Below are positions 27,172 through 37,354 of a stretch of 64,000 bases of DNA, one piece after another; position 1 is the first letter of the stretch, and every line of letters begins with the position of its first letter. This DNA is from an uncultured Porphyromonadaceae bacterium. GTDB lineage: Bacteria; Bacteroidota; Bacteroidia; Bacteroidales; Barnesiellaceae. The notes under the pieces were generated by a model. That model had not been told where the DNA came from. It was given only the letters and a program-made list of their open reading frames with translations, and searched no databases. The stretch is taken from positions 34,816 to 98,815 of the forward strand of contig UPYI01000014.1 of the NCBI GenBank assembly GCA_900538555.1. The letters run 5' to 3'. The position numbers were made by a program, and so were the translations under genes.

Positions 27172-28602
27172 ATGAATGATTTCGTCTTGTATTTGCGTCG
27201 GGCGGTTCTGCTCGTTTTTTGTGCGGTGGCGTGCGGGGAGTCTCTCTGTGCGAGAAAGCCTGTGTTTTATCTGACCGATTCGATTCCCCGGAGGTGGACT
27301 CCGGATACGATGTTTTTGCAGACATTGCCTACCGACGACCGGTGGTGGCGCGATCTGAACGATCCCTGCCTTGATTCGTTGATCTCGTTGGCAGTGCGGA
27401 ACAACTACGATGTGCTGGTTGCCGCCAACCGTATTCGTGTAGCCAAAGCCGCTTTGCGGATGCAGCAGAGCGAATATTACCCTTCGCTCGACTTCTCTGC
27501 CGGATGGACCAAGAGCCGGGCGAGCGGTAACCTGACCGGAAGCACGCAACCGAACAGCGAAACGCAATATGCTTCGGGCGATCTGTCGATGAGCTGGGAA
27601 ATCGATCTGTTCGGATCGGTGCGGCAGCGGGCGAAGGCGAAAAAGGAATTGTACAGGGCTTCGCGGGAGGAGTACTATGGGGCTATGGTGGCTCTTTGTG
27701 CGCAGGTTGCTACAACCTACACGATGTTACGAACCTATCAGCAGCAGTATGTGGCTGCCGAGGGACATATCAATTCGCAAAAAGCGGTCATGCAGATTGT
27801 GGAGGCTCGCTATAAAGCGGGATTAGTGTCGCAGTTGGATGTAGCCCAGTCGCGTACGGTGTATTATAATACGCTGGCTTCGCTGGCGTTATTGGAAGGC
27901 AGCATCCAACAGCAGATGAATATATTGGCAGTGTTGTCGGGGCTGTATCCTCATCAGTTGCAGCCGGTGTTGGAGGTGCCTCGTCCGTTGCCGGAATATC
28001 TCCGGTTAGTGAGTGTCGGTGTGCCGATGAATCTCGTACGCCGGCGTCCCGATATCCGGCAGGCGGAACGTACTATTGCTTCGTATGCGGCTATGGCAGG
28101 GGCATCGCGTTCCGATTTCCTCCCCAAATTGCAGATTAACGGAAGCATCGGGTTTGCCGCACGGGATATGGACCGCCTTTTCCGGGAGGAGAGCCTTACT
28201 TATCAGATTGCCCCGGTATTGACGTGGTCGATATTTCAAGGTACGAGCCGGTTTCAGGCATTGAGTTCGGCAAAAGCCGAAGTGGAAATCGCGATCGAAC
28301 AATATAACCAGACGGTATTGACTGCCATGCAGGAGGTGGAGAATGCCATGACAGCTTATACTCATTCGATCAGGCAGATACAGACATTGGAGAAATTGTT
28401 GGAAGAGGCGAACCGTGTACTGACACTGGCGATCGACCTGTATAAACGGGGATTGACCGACTATCAGACGGTACTCGATTCGCAACGTTCGGTCTTTACT
28501 TATCAGAATACGTTTGTTGCCGCGCAGGGAACGACTTTGCGAAATCTTATTTTGTTGTACGAGGCTTTGGGCGGAGGTTGGGATGCCGCTATGGAAAATT
28601 AA
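27172..28602 (+). CDS. Outer-membrane efflux protein (TolC/NodT family)
   Basis: 476 residues; the N-terminal hydrophobic stretch (AVLLVFCAVACGESLCA) is a signal peptide, possibly lipidated at a cysteine. Two efflux repeats: DPCLDSLISLAVRNNYDVLVAANRIRVAKAALRMQQSEYYPSLDFSAGW ... LSMSWEIDLFGSVRQRAKA and VRRRPDIRQAERTIASYAAMAGASRSDFLPKLQINGSIG ... IAPVLTWSIFQG. It is the outer-membrane channel of RND system 2 and, unlike system 1, is the first gene; the adaptor starts 15 bases later. The tandem repeat array lies directly upstream. Confidence 0.92.
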   Translation: MNDFVLYLRRAVLLVFCAVACGESLCARKPVFYLTDSIPRRWTPDTMFLQTLPTDDRWWRDLNDPCLDSLISLAVRNNYDVLVAANRIRVAKAALRMQQSEYYPSLDFSAGWTKSRASGNLTGSTQPNSETQYASGDLSMSWEIDLFGSVRQRAKAKKELYRASREEYYGAMVALCAQVATTYTMLRTYQQQYVAAEGHINSQKAVMQIVEARYKAGLVSQLDVAQSRTVYYNTLASLALLEGSIQQQMNILAVLSGLYPHQLQPVLEVPRPLPEYLRLVSVGVPMNLVRRRPDIRQAERTIASYAAMAGASRSDFLPKLQINGSIGFAARDMDRLFREESLTYQIAPVLTWSIFQGTSRFQALSSAKAEVEIAIEQYNQTVLTAMQEVENAMTAYTHSIRQIQTLEKLLEEANRVLTLAIDLYKRGLTDYQTVLDSQRSVFTYQNTFVAAQGTTLRNLILLYEALGGGWDAAMEN

Positions 28603-28617
28603 AAATATAAACGATAT

Positions 28618-29766
28618 ATGAAAACAGTCCAGTTCGTGTCGGCACTGTTGTGCCTGACGGTTTTGTGTGAAACGGCGGTGTCGTGCCGTTCGTCTTCCCG
28701 GGGGCAGGAAGCCGCCGGCTTGCCCGATATTTCCGTCTCCTATCCGGTGGTGGATTCAGTGGTTTTGTACCAGTCTTATCCCGGTTATCTGTCGTCGTGG
28801 AAATCGGTAGATCTGGTAGCTCGGGTAAACGGCTATATCGAAGCAGTCTCTTATGTGTCGGGACAGATGGTCGATTCGGCACAGCAACTTTTTGTGATCG
28901 AACCGACACAATATCAGGATGCGCTGAAACAGGCTCAGTCCAACCTGACTACGGCGAAAGCGCACTATTATTATGCCCGAAACAACTATACCCGTATGAA
29001 AGAGGCCTCGCGGAGCGATGCGATCAGTACGATCGATCTGATTCAGTCCCGATCGGAGATGGAACAGGCACAGGCGGCGGTGGCGAGTGCCGAGGCGGCT
29101 TTGTCTTCTGCCCGTACGCAACTCGGGTATTGTTATATCCGTGCTCCGTTCAGCGGCTTGGTATCGAAGAATATCTACGGCGAGGGGGCGTATGTCAATG
29201 GTGCGACGCAGCAGACAGTCCTGGCTACGATTTATAACGACACGAAAGTGTTTGCCAATTTCAGCATCGAGGATAACCAGTATTTGCAGATGCTTATTCG
29301 GCAGACGGCAACGAAACGAAAAAGCGTATTGCCCGACCGGGTGGAGATTCTGTTCAACCGGCCGCTCCCGAAACGGTACTACGGAACGTTGGATTATATG
29401 TCGCCCAATGTAGACCTCTCTACCGGAACGCTTTCGGTACGTGCCGTAGTGGAGAATCCCGACGGAGAATTGAAGAACGGGATGTATGTTTCGGTTCTTT
29501 TGCCTTATGGCACGAGACCGAAAGGAATTTTGGTGCGCGATGCTTCTATCGGCACCGACCAACTGGGTAAATATGTATATACGGTCGATGCCGACGGACG
29601 GGTGATGTATCGCCCGATAGAGGTGGGACAACTGGTAGGCGATACGATGCGGCTGGTAAATTCGGGATTATCGCCCGACGACCGGTATGTGACCAAAGCC
29701 TTGTTGAAGGTACACGACGGAATGCGGGTGAATCCTGTGCTTGAATCTGTTTCCGGAAAACAATAA
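28618..29766 (+). CDS. RND efflux periplasmic adaptor (lipoprotein)
   Basis: 382 residues with lipobox-type signal (CLTVLCETAVSCRSS). Domains as in AcrA/MexA: lipoyl half SWKSVDLVARVNGYIEAVSYVSGQMVDSAQQLFVIEP, helical hairpin (residues about 95-165, ALKQAQSNLTTAKAHYYYARNNYTRMKEA), second half GYCYIRAPFSGLVSKNIYGEGAYVNG, beta-barrel LPDRVEILFNRPLPKRYYGTLDYMSPNVDLSTGTLSVRAVV. Bridges the 29787 pump and the 27172 channel. Confidence 0.93.
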   Translation: MKTVQFVSALLCLTVLCETAVSCRSSSRGQEAAGLPDISVSYPVVDSVVLYQSYPGYLSSWKSVDLVARVNGYIEAVSYVSGQMVDSAQQLFVIEPTQYQDALKQAQSNLTTAKAHYYYARNNYTRMKEASRSDAISTIDLIQSRSEMEQAQAAVASAEAALSSARTQLGYCYIRAPFSGLVSKNIYGEGAYVNGATQQTVLATIYNDTKVFANFSIEDNQYLQMLIRQTATKRKSVLPDRVEILFNRPLPKRYYGTLDYMSPNVDLSTGTLSVRAVVENPDGELKNGMYVSVLLPYGTRPKGILVRDASIGTDQLGKYVYTVDADGRVMYRPIEVGQLVGDTMRLVNSGLSPDDRYVTKALLKVHDGMRVNPVLESVSGKQ

Positions 29767-29786
29767 CCGCATTAAAATCTAAACGT

Positions 29787-32700
29787 ATGATTTCGAAATT
29801 TTTTATCGAGCGTCCGATTTTCGCGACTGTCACCGCATTGATCCTTTTGCTGGCGGGAGGGGTTACGCTTTATACTTTGCCGATTGCGCAGTTTCCGGAT
29901 ATAACTCCGCCAACCGTGCAGGTGACCGCTTTTTATCCGGGTGCCAGTGCGGAAACGGTGGCGAAGACGGTGGGGGCGACCATCGAGGAGCAGGTGAACG
30001 GAGTAGACGGCATGATCTATATGAGTTCGTCGTCCTCGTCGTCGGGACAATATACTTTGACGGTGACGTTCGAAGTGGGTACCGATATAGACATGGCTAC
30101 CGTGCTGGTGCAGAACCGGGTGAATATCGCACAACCGAATCTGCCGGCGGCGGTGATACAGCAGGGTGTAGTTACACGGAAACAATCGACGAATATCGTG
30201 CTGTTTCTGGCACTGACCTCCGAGAGCCCTTTGTACGACGGACTGTATCTGTCGAATTATGCGAAGCTGAATATTACCGACGAACTGTCGCGCTTGCCGG
30301 GGGTAGGAAGCGTGACGGTGTTCGGTGCGGATAATTACAGCATGCGGGTGTGGCTGGATCCGGAGGTGATGCGTGTGCGTGGGGTAACTCCCGACGATGT
30401 GTATCGGGCGATACAGTCGCAGAATCTGGAAGTATCGGCGGGCAGTGTGGGCGTTCCTCCTACCGATTCGAACGAAGCGTTTCAGTTTACGCTGACTTCG
30501 CAGGGGCGGCTTACGACGCCCGAAGAGTTCGGAGAAATCATTATCAAGGCTTTGCCGGAGAACGGTTATCTGCGTTTGCGGGATATTGCCGAATTGGATC
30601 TGGGCAGTGCTACTTATAATACGCAGTCGTCGCTGAACGGACAGGAAGCCGCTATGATTGCTATCTATCAGTTGCCCGGTTCGAATGCGTTGGAGGTGGT
30701 GAAAGAGGTGGAATCGCAGATGAAGCACCTGAGCCGCTACTTCCCGAAAGAAGTGAACTATTCCGTTGTGCTGGATACTACGAAATTTGTGACGGCTTCG
30801 ATCGACGAGGTGTTGGTTACTTTCGTGGAGACAACATTGATTGTGATGCTGGTGATTCTGCTTTTCCTGCAAAACTTCCGGGCGATGCTGATCCCTTCAC
30901 TGACGATTCCGGTATCGTTGATCGGTACTTTTGCCGTTATGAAACTGTTCGGTTTCTCGATCAATACCTTGTCGCTGTTCGGGTTGGTGTTGGCTATCGC
31001 TATTGTGGTAGACGATGCGATTGTCGTAGTCGAGAACTCTTCGCGGCTGCTCGATACGGGGCGTTATACCCGAAAGCAGGCGGTGGAACAGGCGATGAAA
31101 GAGATCACAGGACCGGTGATCGGGGTAGTGCTGGTGCTGTTGGCTGTGTTTATCCCGACCGCATTTATCGGTGGCATTACGGGCGAGTTGTATAAACAGT
31201 TTGCCCTGACGATTGCGGTGGCGACGTTGTTCAGCGGATTCAATTCGCTGACGCTGACACCGGCTCTTTGTGCGTTGTTCTTGCGTCCGGTCGGAACTCC
31301 GTCGTTCGTATTGTATCGTTGGTTCAATAAAGGTTATTCGGCAGTACAGCGACGGTATGCATATTGGATCGGGGGGATGCTCAAACGCCCGGTCGTTTCG
31401 TTGATTGTGTTTTTACTGTTATCGGGTGCGGCGTTTTATGGCTTCTCCAAATGGCCCTCGTCGTTTGTCCCGCAGGAGGATCAAGGTTATTTCCTTGTTT
31501 CGCTGCAATTGCCCAATGCCTCTTCGATCGAGCGCACGGAAGCCGTAGCACAGCGGTTGCAAAAAGTCATTTCCGCTTATCCGGAGGTGTCGGATGTGAT
31601 CGACATTGTGGGATTCTCTGTCATGCAGGGCGGAAATGCGTCGAATATGGCGACTTTCTTTGTCGTGTTGAAACCGTGGGATGAGCGGAAAGGGAAATCG
31701 CACAGCGTATTCGATGTGGTGAATCGGGTGAACCGTGACGGTATGGCGATTCAGGAAGCCGTCGTATTCGCTGTGAATCCACCTGCCATACAGGGACTTG
31801 GTGTTGCCGGAGGTCTGGAAGTGCAATTGGAAGACCGGAACAATCTGGGTGCGGGAGAGTTGCAGATGGCGATTGCCGATCTGGTGTCGCATGCTGCGGA
31901 AGATCCCGACATATTGCAGATGACTTCGTTCTTTCAGGGAAATACACCCCAGTTCGCCCTGAATATCGACCGGAACAAGGTGGAGATGCAGGGGCTGTCG
32001 TTGGGCGATGTATTCACTACGCTTTCGTATTATATGGGGTCGGTCTATGTGAACGATTTCAATGAGTTCGGAAAGATTTATCAGGTGAAAATGAGCGCAC
32101 AGGCATCTGCCCGGTCGTCGGTCGATGATGTATTGAAACTGAGTGTCCGCAACGATCGCGGGGAGATGGTGCCCTTTTCCTCTTTTACGGAGATAGAGGA
32201 GTTTATGGGATTGAACCTCTTGACCCGTTACAACTTGTATTCGTCGGCATCGATTACCTGTATTCCGGCGCAAGGGGTAAGTTCGGCGCAATGTATCCGA
32301 TCTGTCGAGAATCTGATCGACCGTACATTGGGGAATAATTTCAGTTATAGTTGGACGGGGGAAGCGTATCAGGAGACGGAAGCCGGAACAAGCGTTACGA
32401 TAATCTTCGGCTTGGCTATATTGATCGTCTTTCTGGTCTTGGCGGCGCAGTACGAAAGTTGGAGTAGCCCGGTTGCCGTTTTGTTGAGTTTGCCGACCGC
32501 GATATTGGGAACCGTTATCGGGTGTATGGTGATGGGGCAGTCGATCGGAATATATACACAGATCGGAATTGTGCTGTTGATTGCCCTTTCGGCGAAGAAT
32601 GCGATATTGATCGTGGAGTTTGCTACCGACTACCGGAAGCAGGGCGAGTCGATCCGAGAGGCGGCGATCGAAGCCGGACGCTTACGCCTGCGCCCGATCT

Positions 32701-32960
32701 TGATGACTTCGCTGGCTTTTGTGTTCGGTGTGATGCCTTTGCTTTTTGCTACCGGGGCGGGAGCAGAAAGCCGGATCTCGTTAGGTACGGCTGTGGTATT
32801 CGGTATGGCAATGAATACGTTGCTGGGAACGTTGTTTGTACCGAACTTTTATGAACTGATGGCAACCGTACAGGAGAAGTATTTGTCGAACCGTTTTCGT
32901 GACGATACGTTGCCAGCCGACGGAAATTCGGATCATGTCCCGCCTGCCGGTACGGTGTGA
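29787..32960 (+). CDS. RND multidrug efflux pump (AcrB/HAE1 type)
   Basis: 1057 residues starting MISKFFIERPIFATVTALILLLAGGVTL, then LPIAQFPDITPPTVQVTAFYPGASAETV. Full HAE1 architecture with two 1+5 helix sets and two periplasmic loops. Proton-relay residues are present: Asp409-Asp410 (IVVDDAIVVVENSSR) and Lys937 (LSAKNAILIVEFATDYR). Clearly diverged from the pump at 7349, so it is not a recent duplicate. It starts 21 bases after the adaptor and ends the operon before the terminator at 33149-33180. Confidence 0.95.
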   Translation: MISKFFIERPIFATVTALILLLAGGVTLYTLPIAQFPDITPPTVQVTAFYPGASAETVAKTVGATIEEQVNGVDGMIYMSSSSSSSGQYTLTVTFEVGTDIDMATVLVQNRVNIAQPNLPAAVIQQGVVTRKQSTNIVLFLALTSESPLYDGLYLSNYAKLNITDELSRLPGVGSVTVFGADNYSMRVWLDPEVMRVRGVTPDDVYRAIQSQNLEVSAGSVGVPPTDSNEAFQFTLTSQGRLTTPEEFGEIIIKALPENGYLRLRDIAELDLGSATYNTQSSLNGQEAAMIAIYQLPGSNALEVVKEVESQMKHLSRYFPKEVNYSVVLDTTKFVTASIDEVLVTFVETTLIVMLVILLFLQNFRAMLIPSLTIPVSLIGTFAVMKLFGFSINTLSLFGLVLAIAIVVDDAIVVVENSSRLLDTGRYTRKQAVEQAMKEITGPVIGVVLVLLAVFIPTAFIGGITGELYKQFALTIAVATLFSGFNSLTLTPALCALFLRPVGTPSFVLYRWFNKGYSAVQRRYAYWIGGMLKRPVVSLIVFLLLSGAAFYGFSKWPSSFVPQEDQGYFLVSLQLPNASSIERTEAVAQRLQKVISAYPEVSDVIDIVGFSVMQGGNASNMATFFVVLKPWDERKGKSHSVFDVVNRVNRDGMAIQEAVVFAVNPPAIQGLGVAGGLEVQLEDRNNLGAGELQMAIADLVSHAAEDPDILQMTSFFQGNTPQFALNIDRNKVEMQGLSLGDVFTTLSYYMGSVYVNDFNEFGKIYQVKMSAQASARSSVDDVLKLSVRNDRGEMVPFSSFTEIEEFMGLNLLTRYNLYSSASITCIPAQGVSSAQCIRSVENLIDRTLGNNFSYSWTGEAYQETEAGTSVTIIFGLAILIVFLVLAAQYESWSSPVAVLLSLPTAILGTVIGCMVMGQSIGIYTQIGIVLLIALSAKNAILIVEFATDYRKQGESIREAAIEAGRLRLRPILMTSLAFVFGVMPLLFATGAGAESRISLGTAVVFGMAMNTLLGTLFVPNFYELMATVQEKYLSNRFRDDTLPADGNSDHVPPAGTV

Positions 32961-33148
32961 TGTCTGGGCTTGTAAGACCCAATGCCGGGTTATGGTTGCA
33001 TAAAGAAAAGGTTTTTGTAGAAAAGTTTTTTGTAAGCACTAAATACAAAAGAGAGTAAACCTACATTCAAACAGTCGAATTCGGACATTTGAAAATGGAA
33101 TTTGTGAATGATTTTCCGTATGCCGAGGTATAAAGTCTCTATAAAAAT

Positions 33149-33180
33149 AAAAGCCGGGCTACTCACGTAGGCCGGCTTTT
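33149..33180. terminator. Bidirectional terminator between RND operon 2 and pectate lyase
   Basis: AAAAGCCGG (33149-33157) pairs with CCGGCTTTT (33172-33180); inside, CTAC pairs with GTAG around TCAC. A-rich on one side and T-rich on the other, serving both convergent genes. The bases 32961-33148 before it hold nothing recognisable. Confidence 0.85.
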
Positions 33181-33221
33181 CCTTATCACTAATTATATTC
33201 AATATTGATAAAATACCATTT

Positions 33222-35324
33222 TTATCTTTTGAGTTTTAATGCGCTTATTTTTCCGTTTGCTTCTTGAACCCGTACCAGATAATTACCGTTGGGTAAGCCG
33301 GCGATGTCGTTGCCTTTCTTTACTAATTTGCCTGCGGCATCGAATACTTCGATGGTCAGGTAATCCCGGTTACAGATGATTTCATCTCCGTCGCAATAGA
33401 TGGAGAGCGGGTCGGATTCCATATTGTCGATACCGCTGCTGATTGCTTTGGAGATTTTTACACCGTGCAGCATGATGCTGCCTGTTCCGTAATTGGCAAC
33501 CTTTACATAGATCGGTGAAGTGCTTGATACTCCGGAGGTCAGGTTGTGTGTAGTGATGCCTTTTTTGCCTTTGTTGATATACAGGTCGGTGCATTCCGCC
33601 CAATTCTGATTGTCTTTGCTGGTAAATACTTTGAGGTATTGCGAGCCGGTGGTCGAGAAATTGATTTCGAACAGGGCGCACGAGGGGAGGGCAAATACTA
33701 CGGAACCACCTTCTGTTCCGGCAGTGCCGCTGCCTTTGGCTATACCGATATATCCGGTGCGACCCGATTCTTTCGTTCCGCTTTCGTTGGCTCCAATGGC
33801 TGTCGGTTGCAGTTTTGTAGTCGATTCGGGCGTGGTGACGCTGTTGTTCAATACGATCGTCTGGTCGGCGATCATGGACTCGCAATGCGTTTTGTTGCTT
33901 TCGTTGAACCAATAGTATTGGTTTTCGTCGAGGTTGGCTTGCGGGAAGAACGATTCTCCGGCGGTGACATCTCCGCCTCCTCCTATTCCTTCGACTACGA
34001 TCATGACGCTTGCCGTCGCGAATTTACCGTCGTTGTCGATTGCTTTGGCGCTCAAAATGTGTTCTCCGACTTGAAGCTGATCCAATGTGCAGACAAAGGG
34101 AGCTTCGGTAAGTGTCGTCGCTAAATCGGCACCATCGTAAATTTCTACTTTTTCAATCGTACCGTCTTCGTCGGAAGCCACGACTTCCATCGTTACCGAT
34201 GCCGGAAATTCGTAAACGGCATTGTCTGCCGGCGATTTAATGCTTACGGTCGGTTTCCCTTCTGCCGATACTTCGTTTCCATAGTCGTCGTAACTGTTCA
34301 ACTTGCCCGATCCCGCCCATTCTTTCAGCAAAAGCGGCAGATCGGCAGCGGCATCTTGATTCACTTCGTAGGGCGGAGTGAACGAGGTACAGCCGTTGGC
34401 AGTGAATTCGTGTTGGCAATCGACAAAAATATTTCCCGTACCGTATGCGTATCCTTCGGTTTTCACGTCTTCTATGGCGCAATAGATGGTTTGCGTCATC
34501 TTTTCGAAATAGTTGTTTTCCACCAACAGGCAAGCGCCTTCACGTGCGTTTACGCCGGTTCCGAAATAACCTTCCGAGTCGGTTGTGCCGAGGTAGCTGT
34601 TGTTATAGACGTGCCCTGTTCCGCCACGATAGGAGGGAACGCGCGAATTGACACGTTCGAAACGGTTGTGGTGCATCGTGATCTTGCGGTCGTAGGTGTC
34701 GCTTGCGGTGTATCCTACCAGAATCGCTTTATAATGGTCGTGGAAATAGCACCACGAGATGGTGATGTATTCACTTGTTTTCTTAATGTCCAACAGTCCG
34801 TCGTATTTGTCTTTCAGGCTTGCGCTCGGGTTGCGTATCGGTTCCACATTGAAAAACTCGCAGTGGTCGATCCAGATGTTGTTGCATCGGTTGCTGCTTG
34901 TCGTGGCTATGGAGATACAGTCGGAATCGCTGCCTTTGTTGCTGCCTACGGCAGTGAACCGCAGATTCCGGATGATGATGTTGTGTGCGTTCTTGATATA
35001 GAGTTGGATCTGGCTGATCATGGCGTTTCCGTCGGCTCCGAACAGCGTGATGTCCGATCCTACTTCGATCGCTTCGCCTCCGCCGGGAACTTCGATCGTA
35101 CCGACTACTTTGACGATACGCGGTTCGGTCGATCCTTTTTCACGAGTCAAGGCGGCAGCCAGTTCGTCGTATGTGGTAACGGTGTGCGTTACGGCTCCGG
35201 CTGCATTACCGCCGGTTGTTCCTCCGTTTTCTGCGGCAAATCCATACAGATTGAAGTCCGGTTTCTGTGCGAACAGAACTCCGCATAGAACAATGGAGAA
35301 AAGGAATGTAAAGATTTTTTTCAT
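33222..35324 (-). CDS. Secreted pectate lyase (PL1-like) with Ig-like and C-terminal domains
   Basis: 700 residues with signal peptide MKKIFTFLFSIVLCGVLFAQ. Residues about 20-345 form a PL1 right-handed beta-helix: YDELAAALTREKGSTEPRIVKVVGTI, NIIIRNLRFTAVG, DCISIATTSSNRCNNIWIDHCEFFN, YDGLLDIKKTSEYITISWCYFHDHYK and HHNRFERVNSRVPSYRGGTGHVYNN, carrying the Ca2+-binding Asp residues and catalytic Arg region (RVPSYR). It would cleave polygalacturonate by beta-elimination. Residues about 360-450 are an Ig-like module (PTVSIKSPADNAVYEFPASVTMEVVASDEDGTI), then a beta-rich module and a sorting-like C-terminus (IEVFDAAGKLVKKG ... GNYLVRVQEANGKISALKLKR). It stands alone without SusC/SusD neighbours. Confidence 0.92.
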   Translation of the reverse strand: MKKIFTFLFSIVLCGVLFAQKPDFNLYGFAAENGGTTGGNAAGAVTHTVTTYDELAAALTREKGSTEPRIVKVVGTIEVPGGGEAIEVGSDITLFGADGNAMISQIQLYIKNAHNIIIRNLRFTAVGSNKGSDSDCISIATTSSNRCNNIWIDHCEFFNVEPIRNPSASLKDKYDGLLDIKKTSEYITISWCYFHDHYKAILVGYTASDTYDRKITMHHNRFERVNSRVPSYRGGTGHVYNNSYLGTTDSEGYFGTGVNAREGACLLVENNYFEKMTQTIYCAIEDVKTEGYAYGTGNIFVDCQHEFTANGCTSFTPPYEVNQDAAADLPLLLKEWAGSGKLNSYDDYGNEVSAEGKPTVSIKSPADNAVYEFPASVTMEVVASDEDGTIEKVEIYDGADLATTLTEAPFVCTLDQLQVGEHILSAKAIDNDGKFATASVMIVVEGIGGGGDVTAGESFFPQANLDENQYYWFNESNKTHCESMIADQTIVLNNSVTTPESTTKLQPTAIGANESGTKESGRTGYIGIAKGSGTAGTEGGSVVFALPSCALFEINFSTTGSQYLKVFTSKDNQNWAECTDLYINKGKKGITTHNLTSGVSSTSPIYVKVANYGTGSIMLHGVKISKAISSGIDNMESDPLSIYCDGDEIICNRDYLTIEVFDAAGKLVKKGNDIAGLPNGNYLVRVQEANGKISALKLKR

Positions 35325-35398
35325 CTTCGGTATTTTTATAAGGTTGTTTCTTTTTATTCAAACTAAAACCGTGGGTATCCCGTCCGATTTTACAGAGG

Positions 35399-35430
35399 CA
35401 AAGCTATATATTCTTATTTTGTTGGGCAAT
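35399..35430 (-). promoter_or_regulatory. Promoter of the pectate lyase gene
   Basis: Minus strand: ATTG at 35430-35427, 20-base spacer, TAGCTTTG at 35406-35399. Leader to the ATG at 35324 about 65 bases. The rest of the 304-base gap up to 35628 holds the terminator at 35562-35593 and nothing else recognised. Confidence 0.55.
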
Positions 35431-35561
35431 ATCTCGGGCTTATTGTCATGTGAATATATCAATTTGTCTCCTATTTCGACAAATTTTTTACATAATCGCT
35501 GTGTCGGGTAATAGCGGAGGAACAGTAGAATGGGGATAGGGGGAGTCGGGGAAAACGAGAA

Positions 35562-35593
35562 CCACCCCTGTCCGATCAATCGGACAGGGGTGG
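35562..35593 (-). terminator. Terminator after acyl-CoA dehydrogenase
   Basis: CCACCCCTGTCCGAT (35562-35576) and its exact complement (35579-35593), nearly a perfect palindrome, with moderate T-richness downstream on the minus strand. Confidence 0.8.
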
Positions 35594-35628
35594 CTTATTG
35601 TATTGTGTACAACTTGATTCTCCGGGTT

Positions 35629-37332
35629 TTATTTCCGGTAGTTTGTCAGTTCTTCGGCTTTGAAGTTTTTAATGAACGAGGAGTTCTTTGCCACTTCGGC
35701 TTCTCCGTAGTTGATATAAACTTCTGCCGATTGGCGGAACGATGCGCAACGGGTGGTATCGAGCAACAGCAGATGTCCCATGATGATGTGGCCTGCCATT
35801 TCGACCAAACGACGTGCGTGGAAGTCGATGTATTCGTTGTCTTTCGTTTCGGTAACCGTACTTACTGCCTCTTCGTAGAGCGCTTTCATGGCTTTCAGAC
35901 GGTCGCGTAGCGGTTCGAGTTCGGGCGCGATTTCCATAGCTTCGTAAGCGTTGATCTGATTCAGGTATGTACCGGTGGTGACGTGGCGTATGGCAGCGAC
36001 TACCTGCAATTGCGTGGTACCTTCGTAGATCGAAGTGATACGTGCATCGCGATAGATGCGTTCGCAGGCGTAGTCCTTCATGAATCCCGAACCTCCATGT
36101 ACTTGTACGCAGTCGTAAGCGTTCTGGTTACAGAATTCGCTCGACATACCTTTTGCCATCGGCGTGAAAGCATCGGCAAGTTTCTGGTATGCTTTCATCT
36201 CGGCGCGTTCTTCCGGTTCGAGTGTGCGCTCTTTGGCGATGTCTTCATATGTTTTGTACATATCGACGAAACGGGTGGTTTCGTACAGCATCGAGCGGGA
36301 GGCATCCAGCTTGGCTTTCATCAACGAGATGATTTCGTAGACTGCCGGGAATTCGATAATGGCTTTCCCGAACTGTTTGCGGTCGCGGGCATAGGCGATA
36401 GCTTCGCGGTATGCTGCTTCGGAAACACCTACCGATTGGGCTGCAATACCCAGACGGGCACCGTTCATCAATGCCATGACGTATTTGATCAGACCCATTT
36501 TGCGGCTACCGCACAATTCGGCTTTGGCATTCTTGAACACCAGTTCGCAGGTCGGCGATCCTTTGATACCCATTTTGTTTTCGATACGGCGAACGGTTAC
36601 GCCACCGTCGTTGCGGTCGTAGATGAACATGGACAATCCGCGTCCGTCTTTCGTTCCTTCTTCCGAACGAGCCAGTACGAGGGCGATGTGTCCGTCACCG
36701 TTGGTGATGAAACGTTTTACGCCGTTCAGATACCAACAACCGTCGGCTTCGCTGTAAGTGGCTTTCAGCATGACAGCCTGCAAGTCCGATCCGGCATCGG
36801 GTTCGGTCAGGTCCATTGCCATCGTTTCGCCTGCACATACGCGGGGCAGATATTTTTGTTTTTGTTCTTCGTTGGCAAATTCGTAGATCGTTTCGGCGCA
36901 GTCCTGCAATCCCCAGATGTTTACGAATCCGGCATCGGCGCGGCTTACCATGTCGGCTGCCATGATATAGGGCACCAATGAGAAGTTCAGACCGTTGTAG
37001 CGACGGGGCATGGAGATACCCATCAGTCCGGCTTTTACCAGAGCATCGAGGTTCTTGGCAGTTCCTTTGGCGTAAACGACATGTCCGTCTACTACGTGCG
37101 GACCTTCGTGGTCTACATCTTCGGCGTTTGCGGCTACGATTTCTCCGCTGATCTCACCGGCGATCTCCAATACTTTTTCGTAGGAGTCCATCGCATCTTC
37201 GTAGTTGAACGGAGCGTAGTCGTATTTTTCGGCATCCGTGTAGTTCCGCTCTCTCAGTTCCACCAGTTTTTTCATTAACGGGTGGTTCAAGTGATGTTTC
37301 AAATCACTGTTATCTAAATAAAAGTTAGCCAT
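35629..37332 (-). CDS. Acyl-CoA dehydrogenase (FAD)
   Basis: 567 residues, longer than short-chain ACADs because of a C-terminal extension of about 150 residues. It oxidises an acyl-CoA to the enoyl-CoA and passes electrons to ETF, whose genes lie upstream. Motifs: MAMDLTEPDAGSDLQAVMLKATYSEADGCWYLNGVKRFITNGD, ENKMGIKGSPTCELVFKNA, AYARDRKQFGKAIIEFPAV, QVHGGSGFMKDYACERIYRDARITSIYEGTTQLQ, the last holding the usual catalytic Glu position. The chain length of the substrate is not readable. Order etfB-etfA-acd on one strand suggests one operon, though two palindromic repeat units separate etfA and this gene. Confidence 0.93.
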   Translation of the reverse strand: MANFYLDNSDLKHHLNHPLMKKLVELRERNYTDAEKYDYAPFNYEDAMDSYEKVLEIAGEISGEIVAANAEDVDHEGPHVVDGHVVYAKGTAKNLDALVKAGLMGISMPRRYNGLNFSLVPYIMAADMVSRADAGFVNIWGLQDCAETIYEFANEEQKQKYLPRVCAGETMAMDLTEPDAGSDLQAVMLKATYSEADGCWYLNGVKRFITNGDGHIALVLARSEEGTKDGRGLSMFIYDRNDGGVTVRRIENKMGIKGSPTCELVFKNAKAELCGSRKMGLIKYVMALMNGARLGIAAQSVGVSEAAYREAIAYARDRKQFGKAIIEFPAVYEIISLMKAKLDASRSMLYETTRFVDMYKTYEDIAKERTLEPEERAEMKAYQKLADAFTPMAKGMSSEFCNQNAYDCVQVHGGSGFMKDYACERIYRDARITSIYEGTTQLQVVAAIRHVTTGTYLNQINAYEAMEIAPELEPLRDRLKAMKALYEEAVSTVTETKDNEYIDFHARRLVEMAGHIIMGHLLLLDTTRCASFRQSAEVYINYGEAEVAKNSSFIKNFKAEELTNYRK

Positions 37333-37354
37333 AATAGTTCTTTTTTTGTTTTAA

